A program made the translations under genes and the position numbers. Under the pieces are notes generated by a model. That model saw nothing but the letters and a program-made list of their open reading frames with translations. It made no database searches and was not told the DNA's origin. Source: Actinomycetota bacterium (GTDB lineage Bacteria; Actinomycetota; Thermoleophilia; Miltoncostaeales; Miltoncostaeaceae). Taken from it: DNA of 64,000 bases. Positions 52,326 through 60,841 of the stretch are shown here, one piece after another. The DNA lies in assembly GCA_963169235.1 (NCBI GenBank), contig CAUJCX010000020.1:1-64000 (forward strand). The letters run 5' to 3'. Position 1 is the stretch's first letter. Each line of letters starts with the position of its first letter.

Positions 52326-53151
52326 GCGGACCACCGACGGCGGGCGGGGTGTCGTCGGCATCGTCGCGGATGCCCGTCCACAGCTCGCGGTCCCACAGCG
52401 GGCGTCCGCCGAACGTCTGCGCCAACCAGATGCCGAACACGTACAGCACCAGCTGCGGGATCATCAGCAGGAACATGCTGAACGGATCGCCGCCGGGGAG
52501 GATCGCCGCGATGGCGGCGATGACGACGATCGCCACCCGCCACTGGCGCCGGTAGATGTCGGCCGTGACGACGCCCAGGCGGGCCAGCGCCAGCATCGCG
52601 ACCGGCACCTCGAACACCAGGCCCGTGGCCAGCATCAGCGTGGTGGTGAAGCTGAAGTACTCCCCCGCCCGCACCTGGCTGTTGAACAGGCCGTCGCCGA
52701 AGTCGAGCAGGAACTGCAGCGCGACGGGCATCACCACGAAGTAGCCGAACGCCACCCCCGCGAGGAACAGCGCCGAGACCCCGGCCACCACGCCCAGCAT
52801 CACCTTGCGGGTCTGCTCGGCGACGGCGGGGATGATGAACGCGTAGAGCTGGTACAGCCACACGGGCAGCGAGGCCAGGAGGGCGCACGCGAAGCACACC
52901 TTCATGATGATCATGAACGGCTCGGTGGGCGACAGCGTGATGAGCGCCCGTCCGCCCGCGGGGTTCTGCGGCAGGGGCGCCTCGAGGAACCGCACCAGGG
53001 GGTCGCGGAACACGTAGGCCGCCACGAACGCGACGGCCAGGGTGACGATGCAGATGACGAGGCGGCGACGCAGCTCGTCGAGGTGGTCGACGAGCGACAA
53101 CCGCTCGTCGGGCTGCACGGTGCGGACCCCGAGGGGCAGGCGGCGGGCCAT
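52315..53151 (-). CDS. tatC: Sec-independent translocase subunit TatC
   Basis: 278 residues, six helices. Conserved N-terminus SLVDHLDELRRRLVI, first periplasmic loop with FLEAPLPQ and LITLSPTEPFMIIMKVCF, and FGYFVVMPVALQFLLDFG after helix 3. TatC recognises twin-arginine signal peptides and, with TatA, moves folded proteins across the membrane. It starts 16 bases after the tatA stop, so both form one operon. The C-terminal 25 residues are a polar tail. Confidence 0.97.
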   Translation of the reverse strand: MARRLPLGVRTVQPDERLSLVDHLDELRRRLVICIVTLAVAFVAAYVFRDPLVRFLEAPLPQNPAGGRALITLSPTEPFMIIMKVCFACALLASLPVWLYQLYAFIIPAVAEQTRKVMLGVVAGVSALFLAGVAFGYFVVMPVALQFLLDFGDGLFNSQVRAGEYFSFTTTLMLATGLVFEVPVAMLALARLGVVTADIYRRQWRVAIVVIAAIAAILPGGDPFSMFLLMIPQLVLYVFGIWLAQTFGGRPLWDRELWTGIRDDADDTPPAVGGPPTA

Positions 53152-53167
53152 CAGGCCGGCGTGCGGC

Positions 53168-53458
53168 TCACGCCGTGGGCGGTGCCGGCTGGTCGTCGCC
53201 GCGGCGCACGAACGTGTCGCCCGCCGGCGCGGGCGACGGGGCCGGGGTCTCGTCCGACGGCTCGGGTGCCGCGATCACCGCGCGCTGGGATGCCGGCGGG
53301 GTCGGGCGCCGCGGGGCGTCGGTGTTGAGCGCCTCCTTGAACTCCTGCACGCCCTTGCCGACGCCGCGCGCGATCTCGGGCAGGCGCGTGGGGCCGAACA
53401 CCAGCAGGGCGATGACGAGCACGATGAGGATCTGGACGATGCTCAGGTCGAACGGCAT
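53168..53458 (-). CDS. tatA: TatA/TatB-family translocase subunit
   Basis: 96 residues from ATG 53458. One N-terminal helix (about 8-22: IVQILIVLVIALLVFG), then FGPTRLPEIARGVGKGVQEF, the amphipathic helix of the TatA family, then a Pro/Ala-rich disordered tail. TatA oligomers form the passage for TatC-bound substrates. The FGP-x-x-LPE motif is common to TatA and TatB, but pairing with tatC alone favours TatA function. Confidence 0.93.
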   Translation of the reverse strand: MPFDLSIVQILIVLVIALLVFGPTRLPEIARGVGKGVQEFKEALNTDAPRRPTPPASQRAVIAAPEPSDETPAPSPAPAGDTFVRRGDDQPAPPTA

Positions 53459-53603
53459 GGGTTCCCCGGGGTCGGTGCGGCGGCGCAGACCCACCGCCGC
53501 TGCGATCGTAGCGCAGCGCCTGGTGCCGCCAGGGTCGCGGCGTCTGGACACATGCCCCCGGCGGGGACGTCGCGTGGGCGCGGGCGTTGGTACGGTCCGC
53601 GGC

Positions 53604-53897
53604 ATGACCGATACGACGAACCGGGACCACGTCATCCGCCAGATGCGCGACGCGATCCTCGACAACGACCTCGCGATCGTGAAGCTGGTGAACAAGCGTC
53701 TGTCGCTGGTGGCCAAGCTGCGCGACTACAAGGCCGAGCACGACATGCCGTTCCTCGACACCGAGCGCGAGGCCTGGATGCACCGCTACCACCGCTCGGC
53801 CAACAGCGGGCCGCTGACCGCCGAGGGGCTCAGCGACCTGCTGAACCACCTGCTGGACCTGACGAAGACCGAGACCCGCGCGCGCAGCGACGCCTGA
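53604..53897 (+). CDS. Chorismate mutase (AroQ type)
   Basis: 97 residues from ATG 53604, within the usual size of stand-alone AroQ. The helical pattern is MRDAILDNDLAIVKLVNKRL, SLVAKLRDYKAEHD and FLDTEREAWMHRYHR, with the substrate-binding Arg/Lys pattern of AroQ enzymes (N-terminal helix Arg, Lys in the K-x-R-D-Y-K segment). It converts chorismate to prephenate for Phe and Tyr. There is no fused dehydratase or DAHP synthase. A TACGGT about 10 bases before the ATG may be a -10 for leaderless transcription. Confidence 0.82.
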   Translation: MTDTTNRDHVIRQMRDAILDNDLAIVKLVNKRLSLVAKLRDYKAEHDMPFLDTEREAWMHRYHRSANSGPLTAEGLSDLLNHLLDLTKTETRARSDA

Positions 53898-53899
53898 GG

Positions 53900-54385
53900 C
53901 TACGACTCGGCGAAGTCGTCGGGTGACACCTGGTCGAGGAACTCCTTGAACTTCTCGACCGTGTCCTCGGTCTCGGCCGCCTGCTCGGCGAACTCGATGC
54001 CGTTCTCGGCGATAACGTCGTCGGCGGCGAAGATGGGCGCGTCGACCCGCACTGCCAGCGCGATCGCATCGCTGGGGCGCGAGTCCACCTCGATCTCCGC
54101 GCCCTCGCGGCGCAGCGTGATGAGCGCGTAGAACGTGCCCTCGCGCAGCTCGGTGACCGTGATGCGCACGACCTCGGCGGAGAGCTCGTCCACCATGGTG
54201 CGCAGCAGGTCGTGGGTCATGGGCCGCGGCGTCTCGGTGCCCTGGAGCTTGGCCAGGATGGCGCCGGCCTCGGCGTGGCCGATCCAGATGGGCAGGAACG
54301 TGCTGCCCGTGGCGGTCTTCAGCAGCACGATGGGCTGCTTGCCCACCATGTCGAAGCTGACCCCGTAGATGCTCATGCGCTGCAC
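53900..54385 (-). CDS. DUF151/bifunctional nuclease-family protein
   Basis: 161 residues from GTG 54385 (a G-rich RBS lies about 10 bases upstream; ATG 54376 is an alternative). Family pattern: VGKQPIVLLKTATGSTFLPIWIGHAEAGAI, seen in segments, then FYALITLRREGAEIEVDSRPSDAIALAVR and an acidic tail. The family name comes from plant bifunctional nucleases; in bacteria its role is unclear. Transcription is convergent with the chorismate mutase gene, 2 bases away. Confidence 0.9.
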   Translation of the reverse strand: MQRMSIYGVSFDMVGKQPIVLLKTATGSTFLPIWIGHAEAGAILAKLQGTETPRPMTHDLLRTMVDELSAEVVRITVTELREGTFYALITLRREGAEIEVDSRPSDAIALAVRVDAPIFAADDVIAENGIEFAEQAAETEDTVEKFKEFLDQVSPDDFAES

Positions 54386-54512
54386 GGGACACCGCCCCCT
54401 TCTGCGTCCGTGGCCTTCACCTTGCCGATGATAGCCCGCGGCGTCACATCGGCCTGGGCGCGCGGTTGGCGACGAGGGCGCGGGTTGATAACCTGCCCGT
54501 CTGCGGGTTCGC

Positions 54513-54586
<74 letters not shown>

Positions 54587-54618
54587 CTCGTAACGTGGTG
54601 CTACGCGGATGGCTGCAA

Positions 54619-55302
54619 GTGACCGCGACCGCTCCTCCCAGTGCCGTTCACGACACCGACAAGCCGGGCGGCGTCCGGCGCTTGACGGTGGTGATCGCCG
54701 ACGATCACGACATCGTGCGGGAGGGCCTGCGGCGACTGCTGGGTCAGCGGCCGGGCCTCACCGTGCTGGGCGAGGCCTCCACGGGCGAGGGCGTGCTGGA
54801 GCTGGTGACCCGCCGGCGGCCCGACGTGGTGGTGATGGACGCGCGCATGCCCGGCCTGGGTGGGCTGCAGGCCACCCGCCTGCTGACGCAGTCGCACCCG
54901 CATGTGCACGTCATCGTGTTCACGGCCCACTCCGAGCAGGAGCTCCTGTGGGATGCCCTGAACGCGGGCGCCGAGGGCTTCGTGCTGAAGGACTCCAGCG
55001 GTGCGACACTGCTGTCGGCGATCTACCAGGTGGCGGACGGCGAGCCGTTCGTCGACCCCCGCCTGGCCCCGGACGTGCTGCGGCAGCTGGCCAAGCCCCG
55101 CGTGTCCGGCGTGCTGAGCGCGCGCGAGCAGGAGGTGCTGCAGATGCTGGCCGACGGCGCGTCCAACCGCGACGTGTCCGAGGCGCTGGTGGTGTCGCTT
55201 GAGACGGTGAAGACGCACGTCAAGCACATCCTGGCGAAGCTTGAGGCCGAGCACCGCACGCATGCGGTGGCGATCGGCTTCCGCAAGTCGCTCATCCGCT
55301 GA
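54619..55302 (+). CDS. LuxR/NarL-family response regulator
   Basis: 227 residues from GTG 54619; GTG 54595 is an alternative that would begin 9 bases after the tRNA. Receiver domain: VVIADDHDIVREGL with the acidic pair, phospho-acceptor D74 in VVVMDARMPGLGG, and VFTAHSEQELL with FVLKDSSG (conserved Lys). C-terminal LuxR helix-turn-helix: LSAREQEVLQMLADGASNRD and SLETVKTHVKHILAKL. It is the partner of the histidine kinase that starts 3 bases later. Target genes are unknown. Confidence 0.93.
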   Translation: MTATAPPSAVHDTDKPGGVRRLTVVIADDHDIVREGLRRLLGQRPGLTVLGEASTGEGVLELVTRRRPDVVVMDARMPGLGGLQATRLLTQSHPHVHVIVFTAHSEQELLWDALNAGAEGFVLKDSSGATLLSAIYQVADGEPFVDPRLAPDVLRQLAKPRVSGVLSAREQEVLQMLADGASNRDVSEALVVSLETVKTHVKHILAKLEAEHRTHAVAIGFRKSLIR

Positions 55303-55305
55303 CGG

Positions 55306-56817
55306 GTGAGTCCGGCCGTCTTCAGGGACGGGCTGGTGGCGATGGTGCCGCAGCACCGTCCCCCCGCTCACGGTCACGCGCACGGCGCCGGGCAGGGCTC
55401 TGACGGCTCGTGCCTGCTGCAGGCGCTGATGCAGGCGATCGCCCCCGCGCCCGGCGCGTCCGAGAGCGGACGGGTGCTGGAGGATGCGCTGCGCCGGGCG
55501 CTGGGCGCCGACGACGTGCAGGTGCTGAGCGAGCGGGCCGGCGATCCGGCCGATGGGGACGACGATCGCTGGCACGCGCTCGAGCGGCGGGGACGGCGCC
55601 TGGGCTGGATGCGCGTGCGGGGAGGTGGCGCGGCCGCGGCCCACACGGAGGGCGCGGTGCTAGCCGCGGCGCTGGCGCTGGAGCAGCGCGGCAGGCAGAT
55701 GGAGGCGGTGAGCGACGGCGGTGAGCGCCTGACGGGCTCGGTGGCGAGGGTGGCGACCGCGGCGGCGGGTGAGCGCGACCGCGGCGCGGTGGCGTCGGTG
55801 CTGGTCGCCGAGGCGGCCCACGTGGAGGGCGTCACCGCGGCGGCGCTGCTCTTGCGCTCCACGCCGCGCACCACCCCGGCGACGGTGGCCGTCACCGGGG
55901 TGGTGCGCCCGGGGTGGCCCGCCGGGCTGGCCGCGATGGCCTCGGGCCGCACCCAGGCGTCGTTCCCGGGGCAGGTCGGGGTGCCGCTGGTGGACGCCCA
56001 CGGCGTGGCGAGGGGCGCCTTGGTGGCTGCGTACACGGGATCGCTGGGGGCGGACGCGTTGGAGCGCCTGACCGTGCTGGCGCGGTGCGCGTCGCTTGCC
56101 TGCGCGCACGTCGACCTGCGCCGGGAGCTCGATTCCGAGCAGGCCCGCCGCGGAGAGCTGGCCGCCGCGCTGGTCGATGCCCAGGAGCGCGAGCGGCGCC
56201 GGGTGGCGGAGGACCTTCACGACGGCCCCGTGCAGGAGCTCTCCGGGCTGGCGCTGATGCTGGACGCGCTGGGGGGCGAGCTGGCCCTGCGCGACGGCGA
56301 CGCCGATGCCGTGGCGCGCGCGGCGGCGGCGGCCCGGCAGGCCATCGCCAGCATGCGGCGCGCCATCCACGACCTGCATCCCCTGGGCGTGCACGATCGC
56401 GGCTTCTCGGTGGCGGTGCGCAACGCGCTCGACCGGCTGGGCCACCGCGGGATGACGGTGGAGCTGGTGGGCATGGACGTGGCGGATCAGCTGCCCCGCG
56501 ATACCCGCGCGGCGGCTTTCAGGGTGGTGCGGGAGGCGGTGGCGAACGCCGTACGCCACTCACAGGCGCAGACCCTCCGTGTCGAGGGTCGGCGGGTGCT
56601 GGACGACGTGGTGCTGGAGGTCGTGGACGACGGGGTCGGGTTCGACCCGGAGTCGACGCCCAAGCGCACCGGCGACCGCAGGACCCACCTGGGCCTCGTG
56701 GTGCTGCGCGAGCGGGCGATGCTGTGCGGCGGCGACGTGGTGGTCACGTCGCGACCCGGCAACGGCACGCGGGTGCAGGTGCGGTTCCCCGTGACCGGCG
56801 AGGCCCGGGCCTTCTGA
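55306..56817 (+). CDS. Sensor histidine kinase, NarL-partner type (HisKA_3)
   Basis: 503 residues from GTG 55306. No transmembrane helix is clear, so it is probably cytoplasmic. The middle (about 165-270) resembles a GAF domain (VEGVTAAALLL; GVPLVDAHGVARGALVAAY). The HisKA_3 box is ERERRRVAEDLHDGPVQ with H305 as phospho-acceptor. The ATPase has VVREAVANAVRHSQA (N box), VVDDGVGFDP (G1) and HLGLVVLRERAML (G2). The GAF-like domain may bind a small ligand or haem. It forms an operon with the regulator before it. Confidence 0.92.
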   Translation: MSPAVFRDGLVAMVPQHRPPAHGHAHGAGQGSDGSCLLQALMQAIAPAPGASESGRVLEDALRRALGADDVQVLSERAGDPADGDDDRWHALERRGRRLGWMRVRGGGAAAAHTEGAVLAAALALEQRGRQMEAVSDGGERLTGSVARVATAAAGERDRGAVASVLVAEAAHVEGVTAAALLLRSTPRTTPATVAVTGVVRPGWPAGLAAMASGRTQASFPGQVGVPLVDAHGVARGALVAAYTGSLGADALERLTVLARCASLACAHVDLRRELDSEQARRGELAAALVDAQERERRRVAEDLHDGPVQELSGLALMLDALGGELALRDGDADAVARAAAAARQAIASMRRAIHDLHPLGVHDRGFSVAVRNALDRLGHRGMTVELVGMDVADQLPRDTRAAAFRVVREAVANAVRHSQAQTLRVEGRRVLDDVVLEVVDDGVGFDPESTPKRTGDRRTHLGLVVLRERAMLCGGDVVVTSRPGNGTRVQVRFPVTGEARAF

Positions 56818-56824
56818 CCGGACG

Positions 56825-57712
56825 CTAGGGCGTGGCGGTGCGCAGGCGCTCGACGGCCGCGCGCAGGGCCTCGGCGTGGGCGAACTCCAGGCGCACCGTG
56901 ACGGCGCCACCCCGGTGGGCGGTCACGCGCGTGGAGGCGCCGAGGGCGGCGGTGAAGACGTCGAGGGCGTCGTCGGTCGCGTCGGTGTCGCTGGCCGGCG
57001 GTGTTTCACGTGAAACCGCGGGTTGCGGCGTGCGGGCGCGGCGCTCGAGCTCACGCACCGACCACCGCTTGTCGACGGCGTCGTCGGCCAGGCGCTTGCG
57101 GGCCTTGGCCCCGTCGGCCATCAGGATGGCGCGGCCGTGCCCTTCGCTGAGCGCGCCGCTGTCGACCATCTGCTGCACCTCGTCGGGCAGCTCCAGAAGC
57201 CGCATCAGGTTGCTGACCGCGGGGCGGCTTCGTCCCAGGTGCACCGCGATCTGCGTGTGGCTCTGCCCGAAGTCCTCCACCAGCACGGCGACGGCGTGCG
57301 CCACGTCGATGGGCGACAGGTCCTCGCGCACCATGTTCTCGACCAGCGCGAGCTCCAGGCGGGCCCGTGCGTCGGCCTCGCGGACCATCGCGGGGATGGT
57401 GCCGAGGCCTGCCCGCGTGGCCGCGCGCCAGCGGCGCTCCCCCGCGATGAGCTCGTACCCACCCTCGTCCCGGCGCCGCACCACCACCGGCTGCATCAGG
57501 CCATGCGCGGCGATCGACGCCACCAGCGCCTCCAGCGCCGCCTCGTCGACGTGCCGCCGCGGCTGGCCGGGCTGCGGATAGATGTCGGCGACGGCGATCT
57601 GCCTCACCTCGACGTCGGACGCACGCCCCGCGGCTCCGGGCTCGTCGCCCAGCAGCGCCGACAGGCCGCGTCCCAGCCCGCGCCGAGGGCCGCGGTGGGG
57701 GGATTCAGCCAC
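56825..57712 (-). CDS. parB: Chromosome-partitioning protein ParB
   Basis: 295 residues from GTG 57712, overlapping parA by 8 bases. N-terminal RRGLGRGLSALLGD, then ParB/CTPase motifs: IYPQPGQPRRHVDE, YELIAGERRWRA (GERRxRA, arginine-rich box) and LVENMVREDLSPID. The HTH is QIAVHLGRSRPAVSNLMRLLELP, and the last 40 residues form the dimer domain. ParB binds parS, clamps and slides on DNA by CTP hydrolysis. A parS site lies inside its own gene and another in rsmG. Confidence 0.97.
   Translation of the reverse strand: MAESPHRGPRRGLGRGLSALLGDEPGAAGRASDVEVRQIAVADIYPQPGQPRRHVDEAALEALVASIAAHGLMQPVVVRRRDEGGYELIAGERRWRAATRAGLGTIPAMVREADARARLELALVENMVREDLSPIDVAHAVAVLVEDFGQSHTQIAVHLGRSRPAVSNLMRLLELPDEVQQMVDSGALSEGHGRAILMADGAKARKRLADDAVDKRWSVRELERRARTPQPAVSRETPPASDTDATDDALDVFTAALGASTRVTAHRGGAVTVRLEFAHAEALRAAVERLRTATP
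57003..57016. promoter_or_regulatory. parS site in parB
   Basis: GTTTCACGTGAAAC is the perfect 14-base core of parS, a palindrome conserved through bacteria. It lies inside parB, where ParB should nucleate. In the minus-strand frame it encodes VSRET, like the second site in rsmG. Confidence 0.95.
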
Positions 57713-58457
57713 GGGACGCGACCTCCTTGGCCACCTCGAAGTAGGCGTCGGCTCCCGGGCAGTGGGGGTCGTACACGATCACCGGCTCCCCATGGCTGGG
57801 AGCCTCGGCCAGGCGGACGTTGCGCGGCACCACCGTGGTGAACATCAGCTCGGGGAAGTGGCGCCGCACCTCGGCCACCACGTCGCCACTCACGCGCGTG
57901 CGCGCGTCGTGCATCGTCATCAGCAAGCCCCCCACCTTCAGCGCGGGGTTCAGGTGATCGCGCACGCTCGCCACGGTGGTCATCAGGCGCGACAGGCCTT
58001 CCAGGGCGTAGTACTCGCACTGCACGGGCACCAGCACCCGGTCGGCCGCCACCAGCGCGTTCACGGTGATGAGGTCCAGCGACGGCGGGCAGTCGAGGAA
58101 CACGTACTGGTAGTCGCCGGCGACGGGCCGCAGCGCTGCGCTCAACAGGTGTTCGCGGCGCTCGCGCGAGGGCAGCTCCACCGCGGCGCCCGCCAGGTCG
58201 GGATGGGACGGCAGCACCGACAGGTTGTCGATGTCGCTGGCGACGATGGCGTCGGCCGCGGAGGCCCCGTCCAGCAGGACGTCGGCGGTGGACAGCCCCT
58301 CGCCCACCACCACGCCGATGCCCGACGTCGCGTTGGCCTGGGGATCGACGTCCACCAACAGAACCCGGCGCCCGGCCTCGGCCAGGCAGGCGGCCACGTT
58401 GACGGCCGTCGTCGTCTTGCCGACGCCCCCCTTCTGGTTCACAACGGCGTAGATCAT
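57705..58457 (-). CDS. parA: Chromosome-partitioning ATPase ParA (Soj)
   Basis: 250 residues from ATG 58457. Deviant Walker A K9-G-G-V-G-K14-T-T, then VLLVDVDPQANATSGIG (Walker A'-type Asp), YVFLDCPPSLDLITVNAL (Walker B) and VLVPVQCEYYALEGLS. It is the short chromosomal ParA form, without an N-terminal HTH. It forms an ATP-dependent gradient on the nucleoid to move ParB-parS. rsmG ends 13 bases before it and parB overlaps its end: order rsmG-parA-parB. Confidence 0.97.
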   Translation of the reverse strand: MIYAVVNQKGGVGKTTTAVNVAACLAEAGRRVLLVDVDPQANATSGIGVVVGEGLSTADVLLDGASAADAIVASDIDNLSVLPSHPDLAGAAVELPSRERREHLLSAALRPVAGDYQYVFLDCPPSLDLITVNALVAADRVLVPVQCEYYALEGLSRLMTTVASVRDHLNPALKVGGLLMTMHDARTRVSGDVVAEVRRHFPELMFTTVVPRNVRLAEAPSHGEPVIVYDPHCPGADAYFEVAKEVASRG

Positions 58458-58470
58458 GGCGCCTTTCGGC

Positions 58471-59208
58471 CTAGGCCAGAGCGCGCTTGGTGGCGCGCCC
58501 GGGTCGGCGGGGGAACGTCAACGGCGTGGGCGTCACCTTCGAGATCAGCATCAGCATGCGGCGGGAGTCGGGAAACGGGTCGACGGACACGGCCTGCCGG
58601 GAGCCGAACCCCAGGCGTTCCAGCACCGGGTCCACGGCGTGCCACGCGTCGGCGCTGTCGCTGGACGTCCACACCACCACGCGGCCTCCGACGCGCACCA
58701 GCGGCGCGGCCAGCTCAAGAGTAGCCGCCGGCGGGGCGAGTGCGCGTGCCGTGACCGTGTCGAATTGCTCACGATCTCGCGCGGCCAGCGCCTCGCTGCG
58801 GTCGTGCACCACCGTGACGTTCTCCAGCCCCTCCGCCTCGCGCGCGAGCCACTGGGCCTTGCGGCCCTCGCTTTCCACCAGCGTCACCCGGTCGTCGGGC
58901 AGCATGCGGGCCAGCACGAGGCCGGGCATCCCTCCCCCGCTGCCGATGTCGCACAGCGTGCCGGGGTGGGGAGGAAGGCAGAAGTACGCGAGGCTGTCGG
59001 CCAGGTGGCGGGCGACAGCTTCGTCGCGGTCCCGGATCGCCGTCAGGTTCTGGGGCTCGGCCAGCAGCCGGTCGAGCATCGCCAGAAGCGCCGCCGCGGC
59101 GGGAGCGTCCAACGCCACGCCCATCCGCCGCGCGAGGCTTTCCAGCGTCCCGTGCCCGGCGTCGGGGCCGCCCGGTGTTTCACGTGAAACGAGGGGGTCC
59201 CCGCTCAG
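58471..59208 (-). CDS. rsmG: 16S rRNA m7G527 methyltransferase, apparent CTG start
   Basis: 245 residues if begun at CTG 59208, which overlaps the jag stop as CTGA. The next in-frame start, ATG 59124, gives 217 residues but begins at the second helix (MGVALDAP); E. coli RsmG has about 11 residues before this point. From CTG the N-terminus reads MSGDPLVSRETP, where VSRET is encoded by parS, as in other actinobacterial rsmG genes. Motifs: NLTAIRD, LCDIGSGGGMPGLVLA (SAM), VESEGRKAQWL, and TARALAPPA. It methylates G527 of 16S rRNA. Gene order jag-rsmG-parA is standard for actinobacteria. Confidence 0.9.
   Translation of the reverse strand: MSGDPLVSRETPGGPDAGHGTLESLARRMGVALDAPAAAALLAMLDRLLAEPQNLTAIRDRDEAVARHLADSLAYFCLPPHPGTLCDIGSGGGMPGLVLARMLPDDRVTLVESEGRKAQWLAREAEGLENVTVVHDRSEALAARDREQFDTVTARALAPPAATLELAAPLVRVGGRVVVWTSSDSADAWHAVDPVLERLGFGSRQAVSVDPFPDSRRMLMLISKVTPTPLTFPRRPGRATKRALA
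59177..59190. promoter_or_regulatory. parS site at the 5' end of rsmG
   Basis: A second perfect GTTTCACGTGAAAC, 2.2 kb from the first. It lies just inside the CTG-started rsmG frame, or just upstream of the gene if ATG 59124 is used. Both sites lie within 7 kb of dnaA, as usual for parS clusters. Confidence 0.95.
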
Positions 59209-59675
59209 TCGGCGGGCTCCACCACGATGCGGCGGCGTGGCTCGTCGCCCTCGCTGCGCGTCACCACGTCGGTACGCTCTTTCAGCGCCATGTGCACGAT
59301 GCGGCGATCGTGCGGGGTCATCACGTCCAGCTCGATCTCCTCGCCGAACTCCACCGCCTCGTTGGCGGCCCGCTCCGCGAGATCCTGCAGCATCGCCTCG
59401 CGCCGGGCGCGGTACCCGCCGGCGTCGATGCTCACCCGACGGCGCCCGCCCTCCCGGCGGCCCACCACCTGCGACGCGATGTACTGGATGGCGTCGATGA
59501 CCTCGCCGTTGCGGCCCACCAGGCCGTTGGCGCCCTCGCCCTCCACCGCGCCGCGAAGACCGTCCTCGTCGTCCACGTCCACCGTGACCTGCGCGTCGAC
59601 CACCCCGAACCCGGTCGCGATCGCGCTCAACAGGCCGTGGACGCGCTGGGTGTCCACATCAACCATGTCACTCAT
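59205..59675 (-). CDS. jag: KH-R3H RNA-binding protein Jag (KhpB)
   Basis: 156 residues from ATG 59675. An N-terminal short strand region (about 8-45) leads to a KH-like domain, LVGRNGEVIDAIQYIASQVV (GxxG = GRNG), then R3H: HDRRIVHMALKERTDVVTRSEG. It lacks the separate long Jag-N domain of some Firmicutes. It binds RNA, with roles in cell-wall growth and division in other bacteria. It is co-transcribed with yidC, which stops 15 bases before it. Confidence 0.95.
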   Translation of the reverse strand: MSDMVDVDTQRVHGLLSAIATGFGVVDAQVTVDVDDEDGLRGAVEGEGANGLVGRNGEVIDAIQYIASQVVGRREGGRRRVSIDAGGYRARREAMLQDLAERAANEAVEFGEEIELDVMTPHDRRIVHMALKERTDVVTRSEGDEPRRRIVVEPAD

Positions 59676-59690
59676 GCCGCCGTCCCATCC

Positions 59691-60614
59691 TCATCGCCGC
59701 TTCTTCGGCGACCGGCGCTGGCCGCCCTGACGTGGCTTGCTGCCGCCCTGCTTGCGCCGAGGTGGCGTCGCCCGCGCGTCGCGCCGGGGCGCACTCGACT
59801 GGTCTGCCGCCGGCGCCGCCCCGGTGTCCGCGGCCTCGTCCGACGCGGTGGCCTCCGAGACCGCCACCGGTGCCGCGCGCTTCTCTGCGCGCGACGAGCG
59901 CTTTCCGTCCTGGAACTCTTCGGGATGCTCTTCCATGTCCAGCTCGATCTTGTGCCGGATCACCAGCTGCTGGGCGGCCGTGAACAGGTTGCTGGTCACC
60001 CAGTAGATCGCCAGACCCGCGGGAAACGGGAACTGGAAGGCACTGATGACGATCACCGCGGGCAGAGCGCGCATCATGCGCTTCTGCATGTCGGGCGTGT
60101 GGGGCTCGAACGACAGCTCCGACGACAACAGCTGCGAGCCGCCGTACACCAGGGCCAGGATCGCCGTCGACCACAGGCTCAGCGTGCCCACGTTCTCGGT
60201 GATGTCCGGGATCAGCCCCATGAAGCTGGTGTCGGTGCTCTCGGACGCGCCGCTCGCGAAGTTCTTCAGCACGTAGTAGAGCGCGATGAACACCGGCATC
60301 TGGACGATCATCGGCGCGCACGACGCGAACGGGTTGATGTTGTTCTCTTGGTAGAACCGCATCATCTCTTCCTGCTGCTTCGTGCGGTCCCCCTTGTACT
60401 TCTGCTGCAGCTCCTTCAGCTGCGGGGCGACCACCTGCATGCGCCGCATCGACTTGTACTGCTTCACCATCAGCGGCAGCAGCGCCGAGCGCACCAGCAG
60501 CACGAGCACCACGATCGACCACCCGTAGCTGAGGGTCAGGTCGTCGTGGAGGCGGTCCAGCACCCAGCGAAGGACGTCCTCGATGGCGCGAAACGGGGCC
60601 AGCAGCGTGTTCAC
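59691..60614 (-). CDS. yidC: Membrane protein insertase YidC
   Basis: 307 residues from GTG 60614, overlapping the yidD stop (GTGA). Five helices of the Oxa1/YidC core: WSIVVLVLLVRSALLPLMVKQ with the conserved hydrophilic-groove Arg, QQKYKGDRTKQQEEMMRFY (C1 loop), INPFASCAPMIVQMPVFIAL, then FPAGLAIYWVTSNLFT. It has no large periplasmic domain and no lipobox, so this is the short Gram-positive-type protein. A long basic tail (residues 240-307, ending RRSPKKRR) may contact ribosomes. Confidence 0.96.
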   Translation of the reverse strand: MNTLLAPFRAIEDVLRWVLDRLHDDLTLSYGWSIVVLVLLVRSALLPLMVKQYKSMRRMQVVAPQLKELQQKYKGDRTKQQEEMMRFYQENNINPFASCAPMIVQMPVFIALYYVLKNFASGASESTDTSFMGLIPDITENVGTLSLWSTAILALVYGGSQLLSSELSFEPHTPDMQKRMMRALPAVIVISAFQFPFPAGLAIYWVTSNLFTAAQQLVIRHKIELDMEEHPEEFQDGKRSSRAEKRAAPVAVSEATASDEAADTGAAPAADQSSAPRRDARATPPRRKQGGSKPRQGGQRRSPKKRR

Positions 60615-60841
60615 GTGCGGAAGATCCTCTGGTCATGGGGATGATCGACGCCACCCCGGCTCCACGGGTTGCACCGCGCCAGACGCCACCCGGCCAGGAT
60701 GACGCCGCGCACGACGCCATATTCCCGCACCGCGCGCACCGCGTACTCGGAGCAACTCGGGTAATACTTGCAGCGCCTGCCCAGCAATGGTGAAACAAGC
60801 AGCTGGTAGGCGCGGATCGGCGCGATCGCCAGCGTCTTCAC
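60611..60841 (-). CDS. yidD: Membrane-protein insertion factor YidD
   Basis: 76 residues from ATG 60841, overlapping the rnpA stop (ATGA). Family signature: IRAYQLLVSPLLGRRCKYYP, seen in segments, SCSEYAVRAVREYG and GWRLARCNPWSRGGVDH. The conserved Cys residues (CKYYPSC and RCNPW) are present. It is an amphipathic membrane-associated protein that assists insertion together with YidC. The order rnpA-yidD-yidC is the usual one. Confidence 0.96.
   Translation of the reverse strand: MKTLAIAPIRAYQLLVSPLLGRRCKYYPSCSEYAVRAVREYGVVRGVILAGWRLARCNPWSRGGVDHPHDQRIFRT

Noticed and set aside
59175-60644. Plus-strand open frame beginning MFHVKRG at parS
   Set aside because: The start comes from the parS palindrome read on the other strand; the rest is antisense to jag and yidC.
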